Origin: CAZDDB01 sp963843285
GTDB taxonomy: Bacteria > Acidobacteriota > HRBIN11 > JAKEFK01
Reading direction: 5' to 3'
DNA: 64,000 bases
NCBI GenBank assembly: GCA_963843285.1
Contig: CAWJJO010000003.1
Coordinates: 46,974-110,973 of the forward strand
The number at the start of each line of letters is the position of its first letter. The stretch's first letter is position 1. Positions 26,850 to 35,090 of this stretch are shown one piece after another. The notes beneath the pieces were generated by a model. That model searched no databases. It was not told the origin of the DNA and saw only the letters and a program-made list of their open reading frames with translations. Both the position numbers and the translations under genes were made by a program.

Positions 26850-27236
26850 TTATTCCCCGGTGGAATCTTTTTCGAGCAGATCCTCCAGTTCACGCACATC
26901 CTCCAGACTCAACTTTCCCGACTCCGCGAGATGCGCCATCAGCGGCTGCGCCGATCCGCCGAATACTTCCAGCAGCTCGTTGATCAGCTTCCGGTGTGCT
27001 GCATCGCGAGTGACAACCGGTTCATAGATGTGAGCATTCCCGATCTTGCGAACCTGCCGCACCGCTCCCTTGACCTCCAACCGGTGGATGATGGTCTGAA
27101 CTGTCGTGTACGCTGCCCGTTTGTGTTCCGGCAGGATTTCCTGAATCTCCCGCACGGAAGCACGTCCCAGCTTCCACAAGGCTTCCATGATCTCCAATTC
27201 AAATTTGGTTAACTTCACATTCTTTTTCCGGACCAA
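26850..27236 (-). CDS. blaI: BlaI/MecI-family transcriptional repressor
   Basis: 128 residues. The start codon is TTG (27236) with GGAGG 6 nt upstream. Winged-helix domain: LTKFELEIMEALWKLGRASVREIQEIL and AAYTTVQTIIHRLEVKGAVRQVRKIGNAHIYEP, where the TTVQT(I)(I)xRLxxKG recognition helix is characteristic. The C-terminal dimerisation helices contain the region cut by the cognate protease. It is predicted to bind CTACAATTGTAG-like dyads found at its own promoter and at two other promoters in this window, forming a local regulon with the M56 protease encoded downstream. Confidence 0.93.
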   Translation of the reverse strand: MVRKKNVKLTKFELEIMEALWKLGRASVREIQEILPEHKRAAYTTVQTIIHRLEVKGAVRQVRKIGNAHIYEPVVTRDAAHRKLINELLEVFGGSAQPLMAHLAESGKLSLEDVRELEDLLEKDSTGE

Positions 27237-27255
27237 GGTGCGCCTCCTGAACTCC

Positions 27256-27301
27256 TACTACAATGGTAGCTGATTCTACCATTATTGTAGTAGAAAAACA
27301 A
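27256..27301 (-). promoter_or_regulatory. Autoregulated blaI promoter with two operator dyads
   Basis: Dyad 1 CTACAATGGTAG (27258-27269) and dyad 2 CCATTATTGTAG (27279-27290, within TACCATTATTGTAGTA) are centred 21 bp apart and face each other. On the minus strand the -35 TTGTTT (27296-27301) and -10 TAGAAT (27273-27278) are 17 bp apart. The -10 box lies between and partly under the dyads, so binding of BlaI would shut off its own operon. Confidence 0.8.
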
Positions 27302-27402
27302 ACCTGGATTGAAGCGCTCCGGAGTCGAATCTATCATCCGGGGGATGGACGGGGCAAAAAAGGCGGTACGAACCGTCCCATTTCGGGTATCAAAGGGACA
27401 AA

Positions 27403-27563
27403 GAATTCACCGCAGAGGCGCGGAGAGCGCAGAGTAAGAATTAGCACGGAATCACGGAAGACGCGGAAGGAACGGATTTTTGTCGAATTTTTTCCCGTGT
27501 CTCCAGTGTATCCGTGCTTACCCCTTCCTTCCTCTGCGGACTCTGCGTCTCTGCGGTGAATTC
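27403..27563. repeat. Nested pair of palindromic repeats (R6)
   Basis: Outer 32-bp inverted ends start GAATTCACCGCAGAG (27403 onward and ending 27563). Inside them lies a second inverted pair of a different family, TTAGCACGGA at 27441-27450 and its partner TCCGTGCTTA at 27511-27520. One element appears to sit inside another. It lies between the blaI promoter and the end of the PQQ-like gene, which stops 9 nt away. The stretch 27302-27402 holds no gene that I can support. Confidence 0.8.
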
Positions 27564-27571
27564 CTTTTGAA

Positions 27572-28780
27572 CTACTTGGCGGCGGTCAGATCGTAGACAG
27601 CGATCTCCTTCTGGCTTCGCAAGTAGAGCTTGCCATCTGCAAGCGCGGGCATGGTCCAGGTTTTTCCACGCATTGCAGGTACCTTTGCAATTTCTTTGTA
27701 TGCGGTGGGAGTTGCTTCCACCATCGCAAGTTGGCCGGCATCACCCAGGACGATCAAATTCTCATCCGCCAGAATCAGTGATCCCTTTCCGAATCCGCTG
27801 ACTTTCCATTTTTCCGTTCCGTTGTTCGGGTCGATGCACTTCAAGATCGCATTATCGAATCCATAGATATGTCCTTGATGGTGCACGGAAGAATTGAAGT
27901 GATTTTGCATCACTTTGCTTTTCCAGATTTCCTTGAAGTCCGGTGTTCCGTCTGCAACCGTAATTTTCAGGACTGCCGCTCCCACATCATACCCGGTCGA
28001 AATGAAAATCTTGTCCGGTGGAATGAACAGGGGCGTTGCGATATTTGCGTCGTAGCTCGTTCTCCATGGATATTTCCAGTAGACTTTTCCCTGAACAGAC
28101 ACCGATACGAGTGATGTTCCTGAAAACAAAATGATCTGGCGCACTCCGCCGATGGTTGCGGCAATTGGGGAGGAATATCCCTGCCGGTCTGTAAACGCTT
28201 TCCAGACTACGCTGCCGTCTTTCTTGTTAAACGCAACCAGAGCATAACCGGATTTGCCGCCTACGTTTACGAGAACCAGATCCCCTTCAATCAGAGGCGA
28301 AGTAGAGGCACCCCAGGATGGAATCTCACTGGCAAATTCTTTTACCAGATCATGAGACCAGATCATCTTTCCGTTCGAAGTCGAAAGCGCAACCAGCTTT
28401 CCGTTGGCGCCGACTGCATAGAGCCAGTTTCCTTCTACTGAAGGCGTGGAACGCGGACCGTTTCCCTGACCATTGAAGTATTCAGAATCGATCTGTGTAC
28501 GCCACAAGTTTTTCCCCGTGGCGGAATCAAATGCGATCACAAATTCATTTTTGCCATCTGCATCCATCGTGTAAACGCGGCTGCCCACGACCGCCAAGGA
28601 GGAATATCCTTCTCCAACTGGAGTTCTCCAGACAACTCTGGGACCCGAGGCGGGCCACGATTTTAGCAGTCCGGTCTCTTTCGAGACGCCGTCACGGTTT
28701 AAGCCGCGATACTGCGGCCAATCTGCGGCAAACAGTGTTGTTGTCAATGCAAGCAAAAAGAGAATCATCCCCTTTTTCAC
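27572..28780 (-). CDS. Secreted PQQ-like beta-propeller protein 2
   Basis: 402 residues from GTG at 28780, supported by GGAGG 4 nt upstream; the next in-frame ATG is three codons inside. The lysine-led signal peptide (VKKGMILFLLALTTTLFAA) is followed by DWPQYRGLNRDGVSKETGLL. Propeller repeats include DSATGKNLW, STSNGKMIW, NKKDGSVVW and DPNNGTEKW. It is the closest relative of propeller 1, suggesting duplication; the two now flank the blaI-blaR1 locus. It is separated from the rest of the downstream cluster by an AT-rich inverted-repeat element, and no operator dyad is visible at its own start, so its control may differ. Confidence 0.87.
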   Translation of the reverse strand: MKKGMILFLLALTTTLFAADWPQYRGLNRDGVSKETGLLKSWPASGPRVVWRTPVGEGYSSLAVVGSRVYTMDADGKNEFVIAFDSATGKNLWRTQIDSEYFNGQGNGPRSTPSVEGNWLYAVGANGKLVALSTSNGKMIWSHDLVKEFASEIPSWGASTSPLIEGDLVLVNVGGKSGYALVAFNKKDGSVVWKAFTDRQGYSSPIAATIGGVRQIILFSGTSLVSVSVQGKVYWKYPWRTSYDANIATPLFIPPDKIFISTGYDVGAAVLKITVADGTPDFKEIWKSKVMQNHFNSSVHHQGHIYGFDNAILKCIDPNNGTEKWKVSGFGKGSLILADENLIVLGDAGQLAMVEATPTAYKEIAKVPAMRGKTWTMPALADGKLYLRSQKEIAVYDLTAAK

Positions 28781-28813
28781 AAACCCTCCTTCTGGAAGCG
28801 CATAGTACAAGTT

Positions 28814-29002
28814 ATATCAAAAATCAAATATCAAAAATCAAATAAACGGAAGTCAATAAGCAAAAAATCTCCCACGGTGAATTGTGTGTTTTTCAGGAAC
28901 CATTGTCACTGCCCGACGGCATTCGATGCCTCTATAACCCTGCGAACCGGTTTCTTTGGTTATTGATTTATGTTTATTTGATTTTTGTATTTGAGATTTG
29001 AT
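28814..29002. mobile_element. AT-rich element with ~50-bp inverted ends, no gene (F)
   Basis: The left end (28815-28867) is built from tandem ATCAAAAATCAAAT units. The right end, from about 28950 to 29001, is its reverse complement with roughly 85% identity. The interior of about 80 bp encodes nothing recognisable. ATCAAATATCAAA-type ends are, from general knowledge, often seen around small four-helix-bundle (S23/IVP-like) genes; here no such gene remains. It fits a MITE-like or emptied cassette. Confidence 0.7.
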
Positions 29003-29009
29003 GCTTGTC

Positions 29010-30314
29010 CTAAGTATAGCGCGCGTTGCGGTATCGACTGTCATAGAATTCCGGAAGCAGATGATCCACCTGCAACAATCCTTTACGGGTCAGATGAACT
29101 CCTGCGGAATCCTGCTCCAGAAGTCCGCCTTGTTGCAGTCTACGGTATACCGGACCGAATTCATCTAAGATATTCGCGGCAAACTTCTTCTGAAAGTATT
29201 TTGCGGGAAGCCGTCCCAGCTTCAATTGCAGAATCATTTCCCGGGTAAGTCTTTCCCGTCCGCTTGTAACAAATGCCCGATCCAGGGGGAGATGCCCGTT
29301 TTCCAGAGCGCGCAAATACGGATCCCAACCCGCGAAGTTCTGAACATGCACTCCGCTCATGTGTCCGAACGAGGCAACTCCCGTGCCGATCATGTCACTT
29401 CCGTGCCAGACTGCGTTTCGGTATACGAAATCACAACGTTTGCTGCGTTTGACCATCGTGTATGCGCTTGAAATTTCGTACCCGGCATCTGCAAGCTTCT
29501 CAAATGCATAATCTTGCCAGGCCCGTTTGAGATCCCAGTCCGCGACCGGACGCTCCAGGGTGCCCTGTAACAGATTGTTGGAAAATACTGTGTTGTACGG
29601 CAATTCCATCTGGTACACAGTTACGCTATCCGGTTCAAGATCGATTGTCTTTTGCACCGAATCCCGCCACTTTTCCCATGTTTCCCCGATCATTCCTGCA
29701 ATTAAATCGATGTTCAGCTGATCAAAGTTCCTTTGGCGAATCCAGGGAATCGTACGGAGAATCTCTTTGGAATGATGCGCGCGGCCATTTTCTTCCAGAA
29801 TCGCGTCATCAAAATTCTCAATTCCCAGGCTCAATCTGGTGACCCCGATTTCGCGGATCGCATCCAATTTGGCTTCCGTTAGAGTTCCTGGTTCACATTC
29901 AAAAGTAATCTCTTCGGCGCCTTCCCAGGGAATCGAGTTCTTGAGTTTGCGTACCAGACCCCGCAAATGAACGGCGCTGATATAGGAAGGTGTGCCTCCT
30001 CCAAAGTAGACAAACTTCAGCTTGCGTTCGCGAACCGATGGTAGAACGCTGTACAAGGAAACTTCCGTGGCCAGCGCGTTGAGATAGGTATGAATTTCAT
30101 CGCTGTTCTTGTCCGTGTACACGCGGAAGTAACAGAACTTGCATCGTTTTCGGCAAAATGGAATGTGCAGGTAAAGTCCGATATTCGCATCCGGCAACGG
30201 GGGAGAGTTTAGAGCTTTCAGCGCATTCGGAACCTGATCCGCGGACCAGAAATAGTACGGAGGATAATTCGAGACAAATACGCTTCCGACTTCCGTCTTT
30301 CCAGGATCGCTCAT
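29010..30314 (-). CDS. HemN/HemW-like radical SAM protein
   Basis: 434 residues from the ATG at 30314 (MSDPGK), with GGAGG 6 nt upstream. The radical SAM cluster motif C54-x3-C58-x2-C61 lies in HIPFCRKRCKFCYF. The coproporphyrinogen oxidase-like continuation has KFVYFGGGTPS near 105 and ITFECEPGTL near 140, plus a HemN C-terminal domain (RLTREMILQLKLGRL). Members act as oxygen-independent coproporphyrinogen dehydrogenases, haem chaperones (HemW) or unrelated SAM enzymes; sequence alone does not decide. It overlaps the upstream PQQ-like gene by 4 nt and is the last gene of that operon. Confidence 0.85.
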   Translation of the reverse strand: MSDPGKTEVGSVFVSNYPPYYFWSADQVPNALKALNSPPLPDANIGLYLHIPFCRKRCKFCYFRVYTDKNSDEIHTYLNALATEVSLYSVLPSVRERKLKFVYFGGGTPSYISAVHLRGLVRKLKNSIPWEGAEEITFECEPGTLTEAKLDAIREIGVTRLSLGIENFDDAILEENGRAHHSKEILRTIPWIRQRNFDQLNIDLIAGMIGETWEKWRDSVQKTIDLEPDSVTVYQMELPYNTVFSNNLLQGTLERPVADWDLKRAWQDYAFEKLADAGYEISSAYTMVKRSKRCDFVYRNAVWHGSDMIGTGVASFGHMSGVHVQNFAGWDPYLRALENGHLPLDRAFVTSGRERLTREMILQLKLGRLPAKYFQKKFAANILDEFGPVYRRLQQGGLLEQDSAGVHLTRKGLLQVDHLLPEFYDSRYRNARYT

Positions 30315-31498
30315 CGGTTTCCTCCGAAACAATATACGATCCCATCTTTTGTTCCGATCACAAGTTTTTGATTTGCAACAGCGGGTGAGGAAAGGATCTG
30401 AGATCCCGTTTCAAATTGCCACACGGGTTTTCCTGTGGCGAGATCCAGCAAATACAACATTCCACCTGTGGTTCCAACAACAACTCTCGTACCTGCAATC
30501 ACGGGAGAGGCATCTACTTTCGAGCCGGCATCGAATTCCCAGATCTCTTTGCCTGTTTCGGAATTCAATGCATGGATGGCTCGATCTCTTCCGCCGATAA
30601 TCACCAGATTCTCATTCACCGCCGGCGAAGAATAATATGGAAAGCGCTGCTTTACGTTCTCATATTCCCAAACAAGCTTCCCGGTCTCAAGATCCATGGC
30701 TATTACTTTATTAGTAAATGTGCCCAGATAGACTCTTCCTTTATAGAACGCCGGACTTGCGCCGACGTAGCCCCCGAGCTTGAGCGTTTGCACTTCTTTG
30801 CCGGTTTGAAGATCTGCAACACGCAGAAATCCATCGCATCCCGCCACCACCGCAGTTTCCCCGGCGATCGCGGGCGTGGCATGTACATAACTCTCGGTTT
30901 CCAGCTTCCAGAGCAGCGCGCCGTCTTTCATGGAGAGACAGTAAAGATGATTGTCATAAGATCCGAATACAAGCCTGTCTCCGTGAAAGTTGACTGAAGA
31001 TGTAATTCCGGCATCTGCTTGAAACGTCCATCGTTTTTCCCCCATGCCCGCGTTGACCGCATAGAACCCGCCTTTCTCATCGCCGAAATACACAGTGTCC
31101 TGAACCACGGATGGGGAGGACTTGATTTCATCGGACGCCTGAAATTTCCATTTGATCTTTCCTGTCTCCAGATCGAGCGCATAAAGATTGCCATCTGTGG
31201 ATCCGAGGTAGGCTGTGTTTCCGCTGATTGCAGCAGTGGATTCAGTTCCTCCGATTCTGGAGGTCCAGAGAGTTTCCGGCTTGTCGGGCACTGTTGAAAC
31301 TGCTACGCCGGTCAGTTGCGGATTTCCACGAAAGAGTGGCCAGTCATCGGCGAAGGAAGGGATACACCACAAAAAAACTATCGATATGTAGACCAGAAAT
31401 GGAGCCGCGGGCCTCCGTGCCCGCAACAAGTGAATGGTCTGTTCTGGCGGGCAGGGACGCCCGCCGACTCCTGAGTTACTTTTAAAAAGCCATTTCAT
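30311..31498 (-). CDS. Secreted PQQ-like beta-propeller protein 3, with repeat in its leader
   Basis: Frame of 395 residues from the ATG at 31498. Only from about residue 33 does it read like a signal peptide (APFLVYISIVFLWCIPSFA), then DDWPLFRGNP and BamB-type blades (DLETGKIKW, NAGMGEKRW, DLQTGKEV, DLETGKLVW, NSETGKEIW, DLATGKPVW). Residues about 9-32 are translated from repeat B3. The MKWLFK start overlaps the end of the alcohol dehydrogenase gene. Either the repeat entered the signal-peptide coding part in frame, or the old start was lost and translation begins elsewhere. No other ATG or GTG start is available in frame. It overlaps the radical SAM gene by 4 nt. Confidence 0.8.
   Translation of the reverse strand: MKWLFKSNSGVGGRPCPPEQTIHLLRARRPAAPFLVYISIVFLWCIPSFADDWPLFRGNPQLTGVAVSTVPDKPETLWTSRIGGTESTAAISGNTAYLGSTDGNLYALDLETGKIKWKFQASDEIKSSPSVVQDTVYFGDEKGGFYAVNAGMGEKRWTFQADAGITSSVNFHGDRLVFGSYDNHLYCLSMKDGALLWKLETESYVHATPAIAGETAVVAGCDGFLRVADLQTGKEVQTLKLGGYVGASPAFYKGRVYLGTFTNKVIAMDLETGKLVWEYENVKQRFPYYSSPAVNENLVIIGGRDRAIHALNSETGKEIWEFDAGSKVDASPVIAGTRVVVGTTGGMLYLLDLATGKPVWQFETGSQILSSPAVANQKLVIGTKDGIVYCFGGNR
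31401..31471. repeat. Palindromic repeat, GCGGGC-CCCGC type (B3), inside a reading frame
   Basis: Same family as B1, B2 and B4: GGAGCCGCGGGCCTCCGTGC..., linker AAGTGAATGGTC, and GGCGGGCAGGGACGCCCGCC. It lies within the 5' part of PQQ-like gene 3 and adds about 24 codons without a stop. Confidence 0.85.
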
Positions 31499-32591
31499 AT
31501 AATTTCACAAAATCATCTACTGCCAGCGGACGCGGGTTGTACTTGCCGGTCCACTGCTGCGCAGCTTCGTTCGCCATTTTTGGGATGGAAGTTTGTTCCA
31601 CTCCACAGTCGCGCAGACGTTCCGGTATTCCACCATGCCGGCGTAATTCGCAAAAGCGTTCCTGAAGCTTTCCCGAAAATAAATGATTATAAAGATCCTG
31701 GACTTCCGGCGCATTCCAATCGACGACATGCGGCATCATCAAACCAACCGCAACGCCGTGCAATACGCCGTAGTTCATTGTGAGTGGATTCGCGCAGGCG
31801 TGAGCCGCGCCGAGCATGGAGCACTCGATTGCAAGACCGGCAAAGTGCGCGCCCAGTAGCATATTGCCTCGCGCTGCCACATTTTGCGGCTCTTCCAGCA
31901 CTGTTTCGAAATTCTGTTCCAGGAGTTCCCATGCTTTCTGTGAAAACATTTGAGAAACCGGATTGCGCGCAGTACAAACATAGCTTTCGATGGAATGTGT
32001 AATCGCGTCAATTCCACTGATTGCAGTTACTGTGCGCGGCATCGATGTTGTGAGCGCCGGATCGAGAATCACTGCGCGAAACTTTGCTTTCGGATCGCCG
32101 CACGCCATTTTGTGATGCGTTTCTTCGTGCTGGATCAAGGCGTAGGACTGCGCTTCGCTGCCCGTGCCGGCGGTAGTGGGAATCCCGATGGAAGGCAGCA
32201 TTGGCTTTGTCGCTTTGCCGCTACCCCAGTAATCTTCCATCTTGCCACCGTTGGTCAGTACGAAATTGATTCCTTTCGCCACATCCATCGCGCTTCCGCC
32301 GCCCAGTCCCACAATCAGATTCAGGGGCGCATGAGCGGCAGCAAACTGAACACCTGCATCCACATGACGGGTTGTGGGATTTTCGTCTACTGCATCGAAA
32401 ACGAAGACTTCCAACGAGCTGGTCTCCAGCGAACGAATCGCGCGCTCAGCGTGTCCCGCCTTCCTGATTCCAACATCTGTCACCAGCAGCACGCGGCCGG
32501 CGCCAAACTCCTTTGCAAGGCTTCCGAGTTGATCCATCGTATTTGCGCCAAACAAAACGCGCGGACTGGAAGGAAATTCAAACGGCTTCAT
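31482..32591 (-). CDS. Iron-containing alcohol dehydrogenase
   Basis: 369 residues from the ATG at 32591 (MKPFEFPSSPRVLFG). NAD(P)-binding GGGS at 97-100; metal ligands by family position D195, H199, H264 and H278 (SGIDAITHS, GAAHACANPL, GVLHGVAVGL). It interconverts an aldehyde and an alcohol in the cytoplasm. It overlaps the aldehyde dehydrogenase-like gene by 14 nt and the downstream PQQ-like gene by 17 nt, so it is part of the ligase-reductase-alcohol dehydrogenase unit. Confidence 0.92.
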   Translation of the reverse strand: MKPFEFPSSPRVLFGANTMDQLGSLAKEFGAGRVLLVTDVGIRKAGHAERAIRSLETSSLEVFVFDAVDENPTTRHVDAGVQFAAAHAPLNLIVGLGGGSAMDVAKGINFVLTNGGKMEDYWGSGKATKPMLPSIGIPTTAGTGSEAQSYALIQHEETHHKMACGDPKAKFRAVILDPALTTSMPRTVTAISGIDAITHSIESYVCTARNPVSQMFSQKAWELLEQNFETVLEEPQNVAARGNMLLGAHFAGLAIECSMLGAAHACANPLTMNYGVLHGVAVGLMMPHVVDWNAPEVQDLYNHLFSGKLQERFCELRRHGGIPERLRDCGVEQTSIPKMANEAAQQWTGKYNPRPLAVDDFVKLYEMAF

Positions 32592-34005
32592 ATATTTGAA
32601 ATGCCCGCTGCCGGAATAGATGCTCAAACAGGTTTCCTTCGTGTGGCTGATCCCATGCAATCTGATTGGTGGGAATCGCGCCCAGATTGAGCCGTTCAAT
32701 GGAATTTGAAGACAGCAGTTCGCGCGTGAATGACTCATCGGTCGTGATCGCCGTGACTACCAGCGAATGCCCGATGCGCGTCAGCAGTTCTGCCTGCGGA
32801 ACTTCCGTCACGCTGACAAATGGAAACAGAAACTCCGTATTTGCGAGTGGATGAGCGGGATCTTCGCACCAGATCACGGTCGGCAGCAGATAGGCGCCGT
32901 CATGTTTTTCGATGAGCCTGCTGGTGTTTCTGTACCGGGAAGTTAGATCGAAAGCTCCCGGTGACTTGAGCTGCGAATCAATCAGATCGTTGATTCGTTT
33001 CGCAACTTTCTTGTTTGAGAAGGCGGCCAGTTGAGCCTTTGGATCATCCATGGCTCGAGCTTCTATTTTTGCCAGGCGCCTGGCAAGCGCATTTGCAATC
33101 TCGAAACCCTCTTGCGGAACCCAAATCCCTGATGCATTGATGCAGGATCTGCCGCCATTTTCGACCACGGAAGCTTCCATCAGAGCGAGATAGTTTTGCC
33201 ATTGCGGGATCTGATCGTTCCCAAAGATAATTTTGCTCCACCCGGGACCATGAATCTGGATTCGGTGATCCTGCTTCCACGGTTTTACGGTGGATTCATC
33301 TCCAAACAGCATGGAGCGTCCGGATCGAAGCAGGATTTCTGTTGCGCCGGAATAATCGGATGGATAGAAGCCAAATGCTTCTTTTGGACAGCCGGCAGCA
33401 AGAAAAGATTGGACGATGCGAAGCGGCGTCCATGGCTCTTCCCGCCCTGGTTTCAAAGCCAGCGGCACTTTCATTGCGATTGCGAGAAGCCAGAGTGAAT
33501 GTACACCTGGTGAGTTGTTTGGAAGAATTGCTCCTAATACATTGGTTTCGCAAAAGAAATTGATCGGAGTGCGGGTCATCGTGTCTTCGACGACACCGAT
33601 GTCGAATACAGACAGATCCATGCCGCGAGTGAGTCCGCCAAGCACGTGTTCCATGTTTTCCAGAACTCCCTGGATTTTCGCCATATTCTTTTTGCAAAGC
33701 GTTTCCGGCATTCCAGTTGTAGCAGACAGACACTTCACATATTCGTGCGGTGATTGAGCCGTTGGACCTACCGGAAGATCAGAATGCAGAAAGTGGAATG
33801 CCGCTCTCTTGCAGATTCCCAGCATTTCGTTGCTGGACAAATCGCGAAACACATCCCGGTTTGTCCGACGTATGTCCTTTGCAATCAATCCAGGATTTGC
33901 CTGGCTGACTGTTGCGAGTGGTTCCCGAGTCCGGAAATCTTCGATCGTGATTGTGTTCATGCTTTCGTAAGCACGACCCGCGCGAAGCAGAGGAATGTTC
34001 CACAT
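32578..34005 (-). CDS. Aldehyde dehydrogenase / LuxC-like acyl reductase
   Basis: 475 residues from the ATG at 34005, which overlaps the ligase stop (TGATG); GGAG lies 7 nt upstream. The aldehyde dehydrogenase fold is shown by NNSPGVHSLWLLAIAMKVPLALKPGREEPW near 163-192 (cofactor-binding Lys185) and NGGRSCINASG with candidate nucleophile Cys288. The FGDESTVKPWKQDHRIQIHGPG stretch resembles the middle of LuxC acyl-CoA reductases. Together with the ligase encoded upstream and the alcohol dehydrogenase downstream, reduction of an activated acyl group to an aldehyde is the likely job, but oxidation in the other direction cannot be excluded. Confidence 0.78.
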   Translation of the reverse strand: MWNIPLLRAGRAYESMNTITIEDFRTREPLATVSQANPGLIAKDIRRTNRDVFRDLSSNEMLGICKRAAFHFLHSDLPVGPTAQSPHEYVKCLSATTGMPETLCKKNMAKIQGVLENMEHVLGGLTRGMDLSVFDIGVVEDTMTRTPINFFCETNVLGAILPNNSPGVHSLWLLAIAMKVPLALKPGREEPWTPLRIVQSFLAAGCPKEAFGFYPSDYSGATEILLRSGRSMLFGDESTVKPWKQDHRIQIHGPGWSKIIFGNDQIPQWQNYLALMEASVVENGGRSCINASGIWVPQEGFEIANALARRLAKIEARAMDDPKAQLAAFSNKKVAKRINDLIDSQLKSPGAFDLTSRYRNTSRLIEKHDGAYLLPTVIWCEDPAHPLANTEFLFPFVSVTEVPQAELLTRIGHSLVVTAITTDESFTRELLSSNSIERLNLGAIPTNQIAWDQPHEGNLFEHLFRQRAFQIYEAV

Positions 34006-35087
34006 CAATAAACTCCAACCACCACGCTGTCGGACAATTCCGAGAAAAGACGAAGATTTCGTACACCGTCCCAGGGATATAGACTGATCGGCTCCGCGCG
34101 CTCTCCTTCATCACGTTCCAGGAACCGCGGCATAAAGAATTCGTGAGTCAGTGTAGTCAGCATCACACGCCCGGTTGCGCCGTACTCTACGGTTTGCTCA
34201 GGATTGTCCGGCTTCACCAACTCAAAGACGGCGCGTGGAGACGGGGGGTAGTAGGTGATCGCATAGTTGTCCGCCCGGTCAAATGGTTTGTGACAGGCAA
34301 GCCCCATCAACGTGTTTCCATAAGTGGGAACAAAATCGATCCCCGGCACCAGTTCTTCACGCGCAAAACGATGGAACTGCGAATTCATTTCGGTTCCGCC
34401 GCAAAAAATCCCGGTGATGCCGTATTTTACGAGGGAGATTTTTTCGCAAAGCGCTTCCAGAAGCTTTGGTGTGGTAAAAAGACAGCGAATGTTTTCATGG
34501 GCACGCAAAACGTTCATTCCCTGATCGATGACATGACTCTTGTATGCGTCGAGCTCCTGAAAGCGACCACCTTTGATCAGTTTGTTTACCCAGCGCGGAT
34601 CCAGATCGACAAAGAAAGTGATGCCGCTGCGATGTTGCGCAAGATGCTCAATGGCAAGTCGCAATCTGCGCGGCCCGGTCGGACCAAGCATCAACCAGTC
34701 ACTCCCCGGCGGAAAGCTTTTATTGGACAATGTCTTGCTGAACAATTCGTAATCCGTTTGAAAGTCTTCCAGATTGATCCTGCATTTTGGAATGCCCGTG
34801 GATCCGCCTGTTTCGAATACGTATGCCGGTTTGTTCCGTAGTCCTTTCGGGATCCAGCGACGTACCGGACCGCCGCGGAGCCATTCATCGTGAAAGTGAC
34901 CCAACACTTTCAGATCCTCGTACCCGTGTATTTCCTTGCGGGGATCGAAATCAAGTTTGCTCGCATGTTCCAGCCAGAACGGAGCGCCGGTCTTTGGATT
35001 GAAATGCCACTGCACGATCTCGCGCACGTGCGCATCCAGCCGGCGTTTTGCCGCAATAACAGACTTCTTCACAGCCTCATTCCGCAT
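34005..35087 (-). CDS. ANL-superfamily acyl-adenylating protein, LuxE/phenylacetate-CoA ligase-like
   Basis: 360 residues, shorter than full CoA ligases and close to LuxE length. The adenylation P-loop is FETGGSTGIPK at 91-101. GTEMNSQFHRFAREE (near 235) and FVPTYGNTLMG (near 255) match the motif that contacts the adenine. The small C-terminal lid domain of full-length CoA ligases seems to be missing or very short. Predicted role: activation of a carboxylic acid and hand-over to the reductase encoded 1 nt downstream. The substrate (fatty, aryl or other) is unknown. It is preceded by PQQ-like gene 4 with a 3-nt gap. Confidence 0.8.
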   Translation of the reverse strand: MRNEAVKKSVIAAKRRLDAHVREIVQWHFNPKTGAPFWLEHASKLDFDPRKEIHGYEDLKVLGHFHDEWLRGGPVRRWIPKGLRNKPAYVFETGGSTGIPKCRINLEDFQTDYELFSKTLSNKSFPPGSDWLMLGPTGPRRLRLAIEHLAQHRSGITFFVDLDPRWVNKLIKGGRFQELDAYKSHVIDQGMNVLRAHENIRCLFTTPKLLEALCEKISLVKYGITGIFCGGTEMNSQFHRFAREELVPGIDFVPTYGNTLMGLACHKPFDRADNYAITYYPPSPRAVFELVKPDNPEQTVEYGATGRVMLTTLTHEFFMPRFLERDEGERAEPISLYPWDGVRNLRLFSELSDSVVVGVY

Positions 35088-35090
35088 TCA

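Noticed and set aside
28853..29044. 63-codon open frame in the AT-rich element as a gene
   Set aside because: Much of it translates the inverted-repeat ends and it has no ribosome-binding site or recognisable domain.
32578..35087. Bioluminescence (lux) operon
   Set aside because: The ligase and reductase resemble LuxE and LuxC, but there is no luciferase gene (luxAB) or luxD, and an alcohol dehydrogenase follows instead.
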